The notes under the pieces are model-generated. The model was not told where the DNA came from, did no database searches, and worked only from the letters and a program-made list of their open reading frames with translations. Positions 24,154 through 33,872 of a stretch of DNA of 64,000 nt are shown here, piece by piece. This DNA comes from Powellomyces hirtus (taxonomy: Eukaryota; Chytridiomycota; Chytridiomycetes; Spizellomycetales; Powellomycetaceae). Positions within the stretch are counted from its first letter, which is position 1. Each line of letters begins with the position of its first letter. The DNA lies in assembly GCA_025526995.1 (NCBI GenBank), contig JAHLKG010000001.1, forward strand, positions 1,426,001 to 1,490,000. Reading direction: 5' to 3'. Both the position numbers and the translations under genes were made by a program.

Positions 24154-24278
24154 ATATTGATATAGATTAACTTTCCTGGAAATTTAGTCGGCTTCATCGA
24201 TTTGTTCGATAAAGCCGCGGTCGCAAATCTCCAGGGAAAGGAACTGGCAGACGGCCATATGGTTTTGTCTTTTCACAG

Positions 24279-25610
24279 GACGTCTTTTCACTGTCAGCTC
24301 TGAGTTACTCAGACTGCGACGATCACCATTTTATCCCGCCATTACTCAATGCTTTTCACTTGAATGCCCTTGGCTGTGCTCATGCTCGTCAAGGTAAACC
24401 TGTTATTGCAGTACTCTACTTCTCAATAGCCCTTGACGCGCTTCAGCAAGAGCAACAGAAACGGGATGGTCTGTGGCCCCACGACGACTCTTCGGAAGCA
24501 TCGCATTCAATTGAGGAAGAGTGGGAACGGTTAGCAGACAGCGACATTGAGGAACACCGCAGTGGCGATGAAGGAGACAGCGAAGATCAGATATCTTCAC
24601 ATGGCGCTGGATCGACAACTCCGCGCAGGTCTCCGGCTCATTGGAACATTGTCTCATTGCACAAGCGAGCTACTGAAGCTGTCACCTACAGTGCGGGACT
24701 TCAGCTACATTCCCTCAAGCAGCAGCAGCAACTGGCGTACACTTGTCTCACTGGCTCAGCACCCACCAAGGAAGCAGTCAATTCCATTCAAGCAGCCATC
24801 CTTGAGATCCGCGCCGCGGAGAGCTTAATCGCTGCCCATCCTACAGCACAACGAATCGCCAAATCTCCCAGAACCGTCCGACTTGGAAGCTGGAACCTCT
24901 CAGTGTCTCGGCCAACATCCACCCAAAGTTCCCCAGACTCCGCCTATGACGACTGTGAAGCACTTACCAAGGCCGCCAGCCATTACAGTGCTGCGTTGCA
25001 CTATCTCGACCGACATCCAGCGCAATCTACGTACGTTCAGGAGCTGGAAACAGCTGCTGCCCTGGGATATGCTTATATTCTTCGTCGTCTCCGTAAATAT
25101 CGTCGAGCGAGAACTCTTTGTCGATCCCTCCTCGTACCAGACAAAGGTGGAATGACATCCTCAGACATGGATCTCGCGAGGCTCTACATAGCCATCTCAA
25201 ACGCTCTCGACGTTATCGCAAGTCCGCAAGATGATGATTCGGAGACTGGTACGGAGCAATATTTGAAGAGATCGGCTGACGTGTCGTCTCGATTTGCCTC
25301 TGCCATCAACATCGCTCATCTTGTTGGCCGTTGTACACGCGCGAGACAACAGCACCATCTAGCCGGCAACGGCACGATCCCATGCGCTGGAAATGGAGTT
25401 GCTGCAGTCCATGCTACTATCCATGATCTCGCATCAGCGCTGATATCACTGAGACCGCACTTGTGCCCCACCCGAGACGCACTGCTATATTGGGCACGCA
25501 ATATCCTAGGCCATTCAGCATCTGGCGTCGACTCACCAGCAACGGATAGTTCTGCACTAGCTTTGAACTCTCATCCCAGTAGCGCTTTAGACTTGGGCTT
25601 TGGCATGTAG
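24279..25610 (+). CDS. CNOT10-like TPR protein, N-terminus not visible
   Basis: An open frame runs from an acceptor-like TTTCACAG (ending 24278) to TAG/stop at 25610. No ATG lies at its start, so translation must begin in an exon I cannot see. It starts with LNALGCAHARQGKPVIAVLY and FSIALDAL, which resembles the central TPR of CNOT10, the CCR4-NOT subunit (NxLGCxH...FYFxKAL). An acidic insert, a block like RATEAVTYSAGLQLHSLKQQ and helical pairs follow (YSAALHYLDRH; LETAAALGYAYILRRLRKYR; LARLYIAISNALDV). Only 125 bp separate it from the kinase stop, too little for the missing 250-300 residues of a normal CNOT10. It could be a truncated gene, use a distant first exon, or be a different TPR protein. 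Confidence 0.5.
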   Translation, partial: DVFSLSALSYSDCDDHHFIPPLLNAFHLNALGCAHARQGKPVIAVLYFSIALDALQQEQQKRDGLWPHDDSSEASHSIEEEWERLADSDIEEHRSGDEGDSEDQISSHGAGSTTPRRSPAHWNIVSLHKRATEAVTYSAGLQLHSLKQQQQLAYTCLTGSAPTKEAVNSIQAAILEIRAAESLIAAHPTAQRIAKSPRTVRLGSWNLSVSRPTSTQSSPDSAYDDCEALTKAASHYSAALHYLDRHPAQSTYVQELETAAALGYAYILRRLRKYRRARTLCRSLLVPDKGGMTSSDMDLARLYIAISNALDVIASPQDDDSETGTEQYLKRSADVSSRFASAINIAHLVGRCTRARQQHHLAGNGTIPCAGNGVAAVHATIHDLASALISLRPHLCPTRDALLYWARNILGHSASGVDSPATDSSALALNSHPSSALDLGFGM

Positions 25611-25766
25611 TAGAATGAAAGACCAGCAGCACACAAGCAAACGTGTGTTTGTGATACTCACTTGTTTTTCATTCCACGTCATATACGTTTCTGATGTCAA
25701 CTGTCGACTATTGTAAAGCTTCTCGTCTCTAAGCCTCTCGACCGGCATAGACCCCTTTTGTTTGCA

Positions 25767-27005
25767 ATGAGCTCAGAAACTGCCACCCCACAAGAACAGA
25801 CGCCGGACGGGATCCGTGCTCTGGAATTCTTCTCCGGGCTGGGAGGCCTCGTATGTATTCAGACCGATATGTTCGCAGTGTCCGTCACCTTAGCGAGTGT
25901 CTAAACTTATTTGTCTCAGCACTATGGTCTGGAATTCGCAGTGCCGGACGCTAGCGTTGTGGCAGCATTCGATATCAACGAACATGCCAACAAATGCTAC
26001 CTTCATAACTTTGGTCTAAAGCCAATATACACCGGCATTGAATACCTTGACCACAAAGCGATCGACAAATTCCGTGCCAATTGCTGGCTCATGTCTCCTC
26101 CGTGCCAGCCCTACACCAGAGGAGGGAAAGAGCTTGATGACAAGGATGCTCGAGCCGAGGGACTACTGCATCTGGTGAAACTGCTGGGACAGGTCACCAA
26201 TGTCCCTCGGTACATATTTGTGGAAAACGTGCCGAATTTTGAAACGTCGCGGAGCAGGGAGCTTTTAGTGGAGAAACTGGACGAGCTGAATTATGAGATT
26301 CATGAGTTTCTGGTCAGCCCACTGCAAGTTGGGGTGCCGAACGACCGGAAACGGTATTATTTGACAGCTCGGTTGCGGCCTGAAGGTGTTCGCGACCCAT
26401 GCGACCCGAGTTATCTGGACTCGGCGACCGTTCACTCTGTGCCTTGGCTGTCGCCGCCAAGTACCCCGTTCCCTCAGCCCAGACCCATCGCGGACTACTT
26501 AGAGGATCCTGCCGCTGGTGATCAAACATACGACGTTCCCGAAAAGTTCATCACCAAGCGACACAAGTTTCGCTTTGATGTTGTCAAACCGGACTCCACG
26601 TCCAGTTCATGTTTCACGAAAGCATATGGGTCCCATCATGTCATCGGAAGCGGATCGTTCCTGCAAACAAGGAATTTCCATGTGGGTTGATCCTTTCAGC
26701 CCATTCGACATGTTTCTTCTGACACTTTGCTCTTCTAGAAGCAATATCAGGCAGACGATCAGTCGGCTCTGTTGACGCTTGGATTGCGGTTCTTCAGCCC
26801 CACCGAGGTGGCCAGACTACATGCCTTTCCCATCACCGGAGAGGCAGAACTTCACAACCGAGATGGCTCTCCCCGTGCTTCACGGCACGCCTTCGCATTT
26901 CCCGACAGCATCTCCATGGCGCAGAGGTGGCGGCTACTGGGAAATTCCTTAAACTGTCGCGTGGTGGGAGTGCTGATGCGAGATGTCCTGTTCCGACACA
27001 CATGA
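25767..27005 (+). CDS. TRDMT1: DNMT2/TRDMT1 tRNA cytosine-5 methyltransferase
   Basis: Methylates C38 of tRNA-Asp-type anticodon loops in known orthologues. The ATG at 25767 gives MSSETATPQ. Motif I ALEFFSGLGGL is split by an intron (about 25852-25919) and continues HYGLEFAVPDASVVAAFDIN. Motif IV has the catalytic Cys: LMSPPCQPYTRGGKELDD. Motif VI is YIFVENVPNFE and motif VIII is GVPNDRKRYY. The DNMT2-specific target-recognition signature SSCFTKAYGSHHVIGSG (the CFTxxYG motif) is intact. A second intron (about 26682-26739) precedes motifs IX-X (LRFFSPTEVARLHAFP, QRWRLLGNSLNCRVVGVL). All catalytic elements are present, so it should be active. No other DNA methyltransferase is in the window. Confidence 0.92.
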
Positions 27006-27396
27006 ATGGTGGGCTGGGAAGGCTCTTATCCCACAAACCCGCCGACGTTCGGAATTGCTGTTACACCTTGGGGCTTGATGTGAGCCATTTTGTGTCTCGG
27101 CGCGATGAGGTAGAATATCAAGGATCCGCTCGGGGCCCGACGACTTTTAAAATCCTATCGGGGATCACCCTCAAGTCCTGCGATATTCTGGAAAGTCGCG
27201 GATACCGACGAATACCTCACCACCCGGGCGTTAATGCATCTACTGTGACAGATTACCGCACAGCACGAATGGTTCATCATCATCTGTTTGAAAGAGTGCG
27301 AGCGTCATTGTGCTCAATAGCTCAAGACGTCATATATTTATCCTATTTACTGGTAACTGCTATGTACATGCTACAACTATGCGGCGTACTCCATCT
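27006..27396. other. Convergent intergenic region between DNMT2 and MFS transporter
   Basis: 391 bp between two converging stops. Nothing coding was recognised; probably 3' UTRs. Confidence 0.4.
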
Positions 27397-29058
27397 TCAC
27401 CTTTTACACCATTGAAATGCCGCGAAAAGCAGTAAGACCATCAGGTTCACAAACGCAAAGCTGATGTAAAGTGATACCATCTTTCCGTGTGTGTTTTCCC
27501 ACCACCATCCACCGAGATAGGCACCTGCTGCAGGACCCAGCCCACCATAAATCGAAGTCAACAAGCCTTGTGCCGTCGCCTTGTATGCGTCTGGTGCTCG
27601 ATCATCTGCAAATCGCACCGCCGCCGTCCACATGATTCCAAAGTAAACTCCTGCCCTTGCCAGTGATAAGGAGCGATCGTGCCGGAAATGAAGCTGAATT
27701 GACACCTACCGTGAAGTGATTCGCTGGGCAGAGCATACCAGACGCTGCGGCCCAGGGGAATGAGCCCATAACCGCAAAGGCGCACCACGAGGATGAATTG
27801 GGCTAGCAAAAGCATGCTCCCGACACTCATTCTTTGCATGATCTGGGATACGTCAGTTTGAGTGCAGGGGCGGAAGGCTCAGGATTTGGAAGTACAAACC
27901 TGTTTTGAAAAGTAAAACGTGGGAACCTCCAAACCAACTTGAAAGATTTTACTAATTCCAGCAAAGGTCGTACTTCCACCCATCTCATCGGCAAGGAACA
28001 GGTATAGGAAGTTATCTACGACTGCCTGTCAAACCATGAAGCAGTCAGAAAATGACTACATCAGCGAGTTCTACAATCCTGCAACATACCACGCTGATGC
28101 TCATCACAAAAACCGCAATGACAAAGACAAATAGAGTGGGGTCACAAACTGCGTGTCCATAACTCGGCTGCCCCTGTATGGGATCATAGGACGGTCTTGA
28201 AGAAGTAAATGAGTTCGCGCGAGACAATGCATTGGCGTCCGCATCAGGAGATCCTGGAGATGGCTCAGCGCTCAATGGATGAACCTGTGGAAAATCTGGC
28301 CTGGTGCTAGGTGGTGCGCCAGACAGCGGCTGCCATCCCTCAAAGATGTCTTCTTCCTCCTCCAATTGGTCATCCGCGCTGCCCAGTGCGTCATGACATA
28401 CGAGGCCTTCGTCTTCTTCTTTGACGTGGTCGGGTTGAGACAATTGATCTTCTTCATCAGCAGCCACCAGAGTAGATACGGGCGAAAATTCTACGTCGTC
28501 GGTAACCTCGCGAATTTGCGGGACTCCTTTGATCGGGAACCATAGCAGTGCAATCCAGAATGCGCCCAGGAATGCAACGTGGCTCCAAATAATCACTTCT
28601 AGCTTTCCAGTTACGTCCACCATCCACCCTACTATTGCTGTGCTAACTCCGCAAGCGGCTGAGCCCCATAGTCGTTGTCTACCATATTCGTCCTTGCGAT
28701 CTTCTCCTAGCAAAGCAAGTACAAGGGCGTCCAGGATCGGAAAGCTCGGATTACGCAGGAAGGAAACCAGGATGACCCCAGCGAGGAGTATGGGAAACGA
28801 CGGTTGGAACAGGATTAACAGCGTCAATCCCATTGCAGCCCCAACCGTAGTCAACAAATAGGCTTTATGCGCAGCGACATAGTCTGAAATGGCCGTGGCC
28901 ACTGGGTTTCCCACCAGCGCTATGATGGGAGTGACGGCCAAAAGAAGCCCGATCTCCTTTCCTGTCATATGGAGAACATGGGCGAGATACAGGGGCCATA
29001 GGGAAAGGGAGCAAGCTGCAGATACCAAAAATGTGTAGAGCCACGAGCCGGTCTTCAT
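27397..29058 (-). CDS. MFS_1-like (MFSD6/LacY-type) major facilitator transporter
   Basis: The ATG at 29056-29058 starts MKTGSWLYTFLVSAACSLSL. The N-terminal six-helix half lies in one exon: LYLAHVLHMTGKEIGLLL, the inter-helix loop VATAISDYVAAHKAYLL, ILDALVLALLGEDRKDEYGR and RLWGSAACGVSTAIVGWM, typical of the MFS_1_like/MFSD6 group. A long acidic cytoplasmic loop (FSPVSTLVAADEEDQLSQ) separates it from the C-terminal half. That half is split by introns near 28030-28090, 27843-27900 and 27645-27720 (FAGISKIFQVGLEVPTFYFS; VGSMLLLAQFILVVRL; GVYFGIMWTAAVRFADDRAP; LTSIYGGLGPAAGAYLGGWW). The tail is short. The substrate is unknown. It is divergent from flavohemoglobin over 733 bp. Confidence 0.82.
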
Positions 29059-29511
29059 GATCTCCAGATTCCGATCCCGACAACGTGTGTTCGAGTGTGT
29101 TTACCTGTTTTATCTACGCGAGCCCCAGCTTGTTTCGCACAAGACTACAGACGCGTCGCTAATGACGTTGCGTGACATGTATGACCGTGAAGCCACTCGT
29201 TCGCTACATTTCTGGTAAGATGACCAAGGCCTTGGTAGATCATATGCCTTCGTGTGACATTGTAGTTGTTGGATGGAGTTGGGGAAACGGAGCATTTTCG
29301 CCATCTTATGGTCGGTGATAAATTTATGTAGCGACGAGTGAGTGGCAATGCTCTTGGAGTAAACAAAACTGCCAGGCAGCCAGGCTGAGTGTTCCAGACA
29401 GACCAGAACCTTCTGCAAGTTGTAGTAGTAGTTGCGTCATGAACACCCGAAAACACCCCAGCCGTTGATGAGTCTCACAATTTGAGTCTCTCAGCCGCGC
29501 GTCTTAAAGAG

Positions 29512-29531
29512 AAGATAGATAGATAGATATA
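29512..29531. repeat. TAGA/GATA microsatellite
   Basis: Four tandem copies of the tetranucleotide, about 260 bp upstream of the flavohemoglobin ATG. They also create clustered GATA sites, which could bind GATA factors. Confidence 0.7.
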
Positions 29532-29712
29532 GTGGATGGGAGACAACGCAAGCCAATGGGGGAGGTTCATGAGTGGGGTAAGGCCCATTGCCTCGTTCTT
29601 TTTGTCTCCCTGTTCCACGCCCCCATCCTCCGAATCTCCGAACACCTGCGCCGCTCTCCATCCGCGTTGCCCCTAGTCGCAGCCTGTCTTGCCCGGCCCT
29701 CTCAACAACTAC

Positions 29713-29720
29713 TATAAAAG
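29713..29720 (+). promoter_or_regulatory. TATA box of flavohemoglobin
   Basis: TATAAAAG lies 72 bp upstream of the likely flavohemoglobin ATG at 29792, at a spacing suitable for a stress-inducible promoter. Exact consensus match; no transcription start data. Confidence 0.6.
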
Positions 29721-29791
29721 GAGCACCCGCGTGTCAGAACTACGTACATCAATCACTTGCAAAAGAGCAATCAGTCCCCCACAGAAACATC

Positions 29792-31167
29792 ATGTCCACC
29801 GCAGTCAGGTTCATGCTTCGCCAGAGCGGTGTGTCCACTCCTCGTTTGAACTCAAGCAAGAGCCTGTTCCATACAACCGCCCCTGCGCGTGCGCTTTCGC
29901 CTGAGCACACCAAGATCGTCAAGTCTACCGCCCCGGTACTTGCCGAGCACGGCGTCACCATCACCACTCTCTTCTACAAACGCATGTTGGAGGCCCACCC
30001 GGAACTCAAGAACACCTTCAACATGGCGCATCAAGCCACTGGAGCCCAGCCAGCTGCTTTGGCCCATTCGGTGTGGGCCTACGCAAACTATATCGACAAT
30101 CTGGGCGCTCTCTCCTCGACAGTCTCTCGGATAGCCCACAAGCATGCGAGCTTAGGCGTCACAAAGGAGCAGTACCCAATCGTCGGAAAGTACCTGTTGG
30201 GCGCGGTCAAGGAAGTGCTGGGCGACGCTGCGGACCAAAAGGTCCTCGAAGCCTGGACAGCCGCTTACGCACAGCTGGCAGATATATTCATTGGCGTCGA
30301 GGCAGACTTGCAAAACACGGCAGCCACCGCTTCTGGCGGTTGGCATGGTTGGCGCCGATTCACTATTTCAAGAAGGGTGCAGGAGAGCGACGAAATCATA
30401 TCCTTCTATCTCACACCCAAGGATGGCAAGGCACTTCCCACGTACAAGCCCGGTCAGTTCGTCAGCGTTCGCTACTTTGTGCCAGAGATGGGCGTATGGC
30501 AACCACGTCAATACACTCTGTCAGACACTCCCGGCAACAAATACTTCCGCATTTCAGTGAAAAAGGAGTTTGCTCGAGAACAGAAGCCTGCTGGGACCAT
30601 TTCGACTACGCTGCACGAGCATGTGCCTGAAGGAGCCGAAGTGGAGGTCAGTCCACCGTTTGGGGACTTTGTTCTGGATACCACAAAGAACACACCGGTG
30701 GTGCTACTCAGTGGTGGTGTCGGACTCACGCCAATGATGAGCATGCTGAACGTTAGTGTACTATTTGGAAAACGATCTCGTTGTGGAACAAATTCTCATT
30801 GGCTTTCCTTTTGCAGACCATCATGGCACAATCGACACCTCGTCCTGTGGTGTTCATCCACGCCGCACGCAACAAGAAGGTGCACGCTATGAGACAGACT
30901 CTCGCCGATGTCGCAAAGACCCACAAGGACTTCAAGAGCATCGTTTACTACGAAGAAACTTCTCCCAGCGACGTGCAAGGAGTGGACTACAACTACAAGG
31001 GACGTGTGGACCTATCCAAAATCAAGGATCAAGCTATTCTGCCCGGTGCGGACTACTACTTGTGCGGGCCTGAGCCATTTATTAAGGCTCAACGAGAAGG
31101 GTTGATGAGCCTGGGGGTATCCGGTGGCAGCATCCACTCGGAAGTGTTCGGGGCTCCCACATTCTGA
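29792..31167 (+). CDS. YHB1: Flavohemoglobin (nitric oxide dioxygenase) with N-terminal presequence
   Basis: Oxidises NO to nitrate using NADPH/NADH, FAD and heme. The ATG at 29792 starts MSTAVRFMLRQSGVSTPRLN, an Arg/Ser-rich presequence ending about residue 35 and suggestive of mitochondria. The globin starts at LSPEHTKIVKSTAPVLAEHG. Distal B10 Tyr is in TTLFYKRML, the E7 Gln region is ATGAQPAALAHSVWAYA, and the proximal His is in IAHKHASLGVTKEQYPIVGK. The FAD domain has GQFVSVRYFVP and RQYTLSDTPGNKYFRISVKK. The NAD domain has VVLLSGGVGLTPMMSML, DYYLCGPEPFIK and the C-terminus EVFGAPTF. One intron (about 30751-30817) joins MLN to TIMAQSTPRPVVF. All catalytic elements are intact. The gene sits about 200 bp before a Tc1/mariner insertion. 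Confidence 0.95.
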
Positions 31168-31364
31168 TATGCGATTAGAGGTTAAGGTTAACCCTCGTAA
31201 CATTAGAGAATATCCTAGAAAGTCAGGGTCCATCTACAAACTCATTAGGGTCTCGATACAATGCATAGACCTCGTCTACTTCGCCTCAGATCAAGATGTC
31301 TGAAAAAGGTGAAAGTTTCGCCCTTGTTGCGAGATTGTACTAGATCTAGGATTTGGAACTTGTA

Positions 31365-31397
31365 CAGTGCCCTCCAATAAAGACGCGGACCCCCCCC
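31365..31397 (+). repeat. Left terminal inverted repeat of the mariner element
   Basis: 33 bp from CAGTGCCC through a C-run, flanked outside by TA. It is a perfect inverted match to 32694-32726. Confidence 0.9.
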
Positions 31398-31533
31398 CCC
31401 TCCCCTCCAAATTAAGCCCTTCATTTATCACCGATCGCGCTTACATACACGCTTATGTAATGGCTTGCCAGCGACGAGCTCGAATGGCCAAATGACGAGA
31501 TCTCGAGATCTCTTGCGGCATTGCACATGCGTC

Positions 31534-32613
31534 ATGGCACCCCTGAACCCCACACAGCGCGCTGCTATCGTAGCGTTGCGTGAGAGTGGTAGAAGCATCA
31601 ACGAGGTGACGCGCATGCAGAATGTGTCTAGATCAACTGTTACAAGGACTTGGAGACTTTGGAAAGAAAAAGGCACGTATGAAACCAAAAAACCGCCCGG
31701 AAGAAAGAAGAAGCATATGGTACACTCTGTAGACATTGTCCCAGTGTTGCAGGAGATAGTGACAACAGTTGGACGATGGAAGACACTACAGGAGCTACTG
31801 GATCTTTTTTATGAACGTGCAGGCTTCAGAGTCAGCAAAAATACCTTCAGAAGCTACGTAACTTTTTTTCTTGGTGTTAGGAACTACTTGGCTGCCCGTG
31901 GGCCTATCATGACTCCGCAGCACAAGCAGGACCGTCTGCTGTTTGCTTTAGCACATGCCCATTGGACAGCTGAAGATTGGAGCTGTGTCATGTGGACAGA
32001 TTAGACTGCAATCCAAATTGGGGGACAGTACCGTCAACGTGTTTGGCGACAGCCCGGTGAGCGTTATTCACAAGGATGCATGCAGCCTGTTTTGAGAAAA
32101 AGTGTTACAGTAATGTTCTGGGGTTATTTTATAGGAAATAGAGCTGGTCCAATCAACAGGATGATTGCACTGCCACCAACTGAAACGCACAAAAAAAAGG
32201 GCAAAAGTCGAGGAATTGATTCAGAGGCTTATATCAAGCATTTGGCAGAGCATTTCATGCCATTCTGGAGAGAAGTATCTGCTCATTCTGAATGTATTTT
32301 TCAAGATAACGCAAAGATTCATGTTTCACAGGAAACGATGGCATGGTTTAACTCTGATCCGAACCATCCGAGCATCATCATGAAGTGGCCAGCCAACAGC
32401 CCTGATTTAAATCTCATTGAAAACCTCTTGGCTATCTTGAAACAGCGTATTTATAGTCTCAAACCCAAACCTACCTCTCGGGTGCAGCTAGAATTAGAAG
32501 TAGAAGATATCTGGGCTGCAATTGAGCCCAGTATCTTGCAGAATCTTATTGAAAGCATGCCGCGACGCATGCAAGCGGTGCTCACGGCTGAAGGAGGGCC
32601 GACGCGTTATTAG
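31534..32613 (+). pseudogene. Tc1/mariner transposase, DD37E type, interrupted by one nonsense codon
   Basis: The likely ATG at 31534 gives MAPLNPTQRAAIVALRESGR, then a helix-turn-helix (SINEVTRMQNVSRSTVTRTW) and a basic GR-type motif (KKPPGRKKK). The catalytic domain has the first Asp in VMWTD, the second in FQDNAKIH and a Glu in SPDLNLIEN. I count 37 residues between the second Asp and that Glu (34 in classic Tc1). A TAG at 32002-32004 directly follows VMWTD, where relatives have Glu. The same frame continues openly to TAG 32611-32613 (ending GGPTRY), so this single change is the only visible break. As read, the enzyme is truncated and inactive. Confidence 0.88.
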
Positions 32614-32693
32614 ATAGACTAGATTCAGCCTTGTGACTGTGATGATATGCGGATATGGCATTTCTGAGTCATGTGACTGGTACTTTATATACA

Positions 32694-32726
32694 GGGGGGG
32701 GTCCGCGTCTTTATTGGAGGGCACTG
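32694..32726 (-). repeat. Right terminal inverted repeat of the mariner element
   Basis: Inverted copy of 31365-31397. The inner G-run is eight bases here against eleven C on the left, so the homopolymer has drifted. Flanked by TA. Confidence 0.9.
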
Positions 32727-32852
32727 TACCCTCGTTCCAACTCAGGTTCCAACTTCCCATTGCCATGACCAAGCAGAGTTAGATCCTGTACACACATTTA
32801 ACGGCATCCACCCTTACGGAAGAAGAGGTCAGGGCCGGCCGTTCGTGCGTCA

Positions 32853-33872
32853 ATGACAGAGATAAGCAAAGAGGGCCCACGGGTGAACTTGCAAAACAAT
32901 GCTCGCTCGAAGAAACGCCTGCGCCAGAACGACAATTGCAGTCGACGGAAAGAAGCAAGGAAAGAAGAGGAAGAGGAGAAAGATCACGGATTTCCCCGCA
33001 CCCTACGTGCTGGAAATGGCTACATAACTGCTGGCTGCTTGCAGCCAACCCCAGCAACGGCGACAGAGGCCACCTTTCGGGCAAATTTTGCCAGGGACGG
33101 ATACCTATTAATCAGAGGACATCTTCCACGGCGACAGGTGAAAGCGGCACGAGCAAAGATAGTGGAAGACATGACGGAACGTGGTTTTGTCGAGAAAGGC
33201 AGTGATGATACCAAGCAGGGCGGCCAAGCTCGTATCTCGAAGCCACCGGAAGGATGCAAAGAGGATGTCGGTGACAGCCCTGGGTTGCTCCAGAGACAAG
33301 ATTTGGCGGGATCTCCAACTGTGAGAGCGGTCTTGGAGCACCCGAAGTTGAAAGACCTTCTGCAAATTCTTTTCGGTAGGATTGCCGCGCAAAGTTCCAA
33401 GGATTTTGAGAACGACAAAGCGAAGGGTGCAGGACAAACCGCAATCACCCCGCATCCGTACAAATGGCTTCGAGCTGTGCCGCCAGGCCTCAACACCGGC
33501 CCGCACGTAGACCGTGTGTATTTCCCCAATTTGCAAACGATATGGATACCCCTCGGCGACATCAACACATCTCTGGGATCCCTCGTTCTAGTTCCTGGAT
33601 CTCACACCTCGGAAGCTTTCTCCAATTTCCATGCCACATATGGAAACTCGTCCGTAGGGAAGGACGGCACACAATCTGGGTGGTGCACCGATGATGTTAG
33701 CCAGATATCGACGCTATTCAAGATCGATGAGAATGCCATGAATTGGATGACCGAGGACGTGCGAATGGGAGATGTGATAGTGGTGGATAACAGGACGCTG
33801 CATATGAGTGCAACAAATGTCTTGGACCCACCCACTTGGCGGATCAGTTGCGATACACGGTGGTTCTGTTAG
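32853..33872 (+). CDS. PhyH-like 2-oxoglutarate/Fe(II) dioxygenase
   Basis: Intronless phytanoyl-CoA dioxygenase-family protein (PF05721-type). After a basic N-terminal lead (RSKKRLRQNDNCSRRKEARK) the fold starts at FRANFARDGYLLIRGHLPRR. The Fe site appears as GLNTGPHVDRVYFPNLQT (HxD), then IWIPLGDINTSLGSLVLVPG, and the distal His in MGDVIVVDNRTLHMSATN. An Arg for 2-oxoglutarate follows in WRISCDTRW. A low-complexity Lys/Asp-rich insert separates the N-terminal and core parts. The substrate is unknown; relatives act on acyl-CoAs, ectoine or small molecules. The first ATG (32853) lies 127 bp outside the transposon end, so upstream promoter DNA may have been separated by the insertion. Confidence 0.8.
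   Translation: MTEISKEGPRVNLQNNARSKKRLRQNDNCSRRKEARKEEEEEKDHGFPRTLRAGNGYITAGCLQPTPATATEATFRANFARDGYLLIRGHLPRRQVKAARAKIVEDMTERGFVEKGSDDTKQGGQARISKPPEGCKEDVGDSPGLLQRQDLAGSPTVRAVLEHPKLKDLLQILFGRIAAQSSKDFENDKAKGAGQTAITPHPYKWLRAVPPGLNTGPHVDRVYFPNLQTIWIPLGDINTSLGSLVLVPGSHTSEAFSNFHATYGNSSVGKDGTQSGWCTDDVSQISTLFKIDENAMNWMTEDVRMGDVIVVDNRTLHMSATNVLDPPTWRISCDTRWFC

Larger units (their letters stand above)
29059..29791. promoter_or_regulatory. Divergent promoter region: MFS transporter / flavohemoglobin
   Basis: 733 bp between start codons. A short GATA/TAGA tandem run lies at about 29512-29531 and a TATA box near 29713. Several small frames here show no coding features. Confidence 0.5.
31365..32726 (+). 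mobile_element. Tc1/mariner DNA transposon, complete ends
   Basis: 1,362-bp element bounded by inverted repeats of about 33 bp. The outer sequence CAGTGCCCTCCAATAAAGAC at 31365 is matched in reverse at 32726, and both continue through GCGGA into a C-run of at least eight. A TA dinucleotide flanks each end (31363-31364 and 32727-32728), the Tc1/mariner target duplication. Inside is a transposase of about 360 codons with one stop codon. The match of both inverted repeats implies recent insertion. It lies between the flavohemoglobin and PhyH-like genes and disrupts neither. Confidence 0.95.

Noticed and set aside
31365..31400. C-run at the transposon left end read as a sequencing artefact
   Set aside because: The opposite repeat has the matching G-run inside the same inverted repeat, so it belongs to the element, though its exact length may vary.
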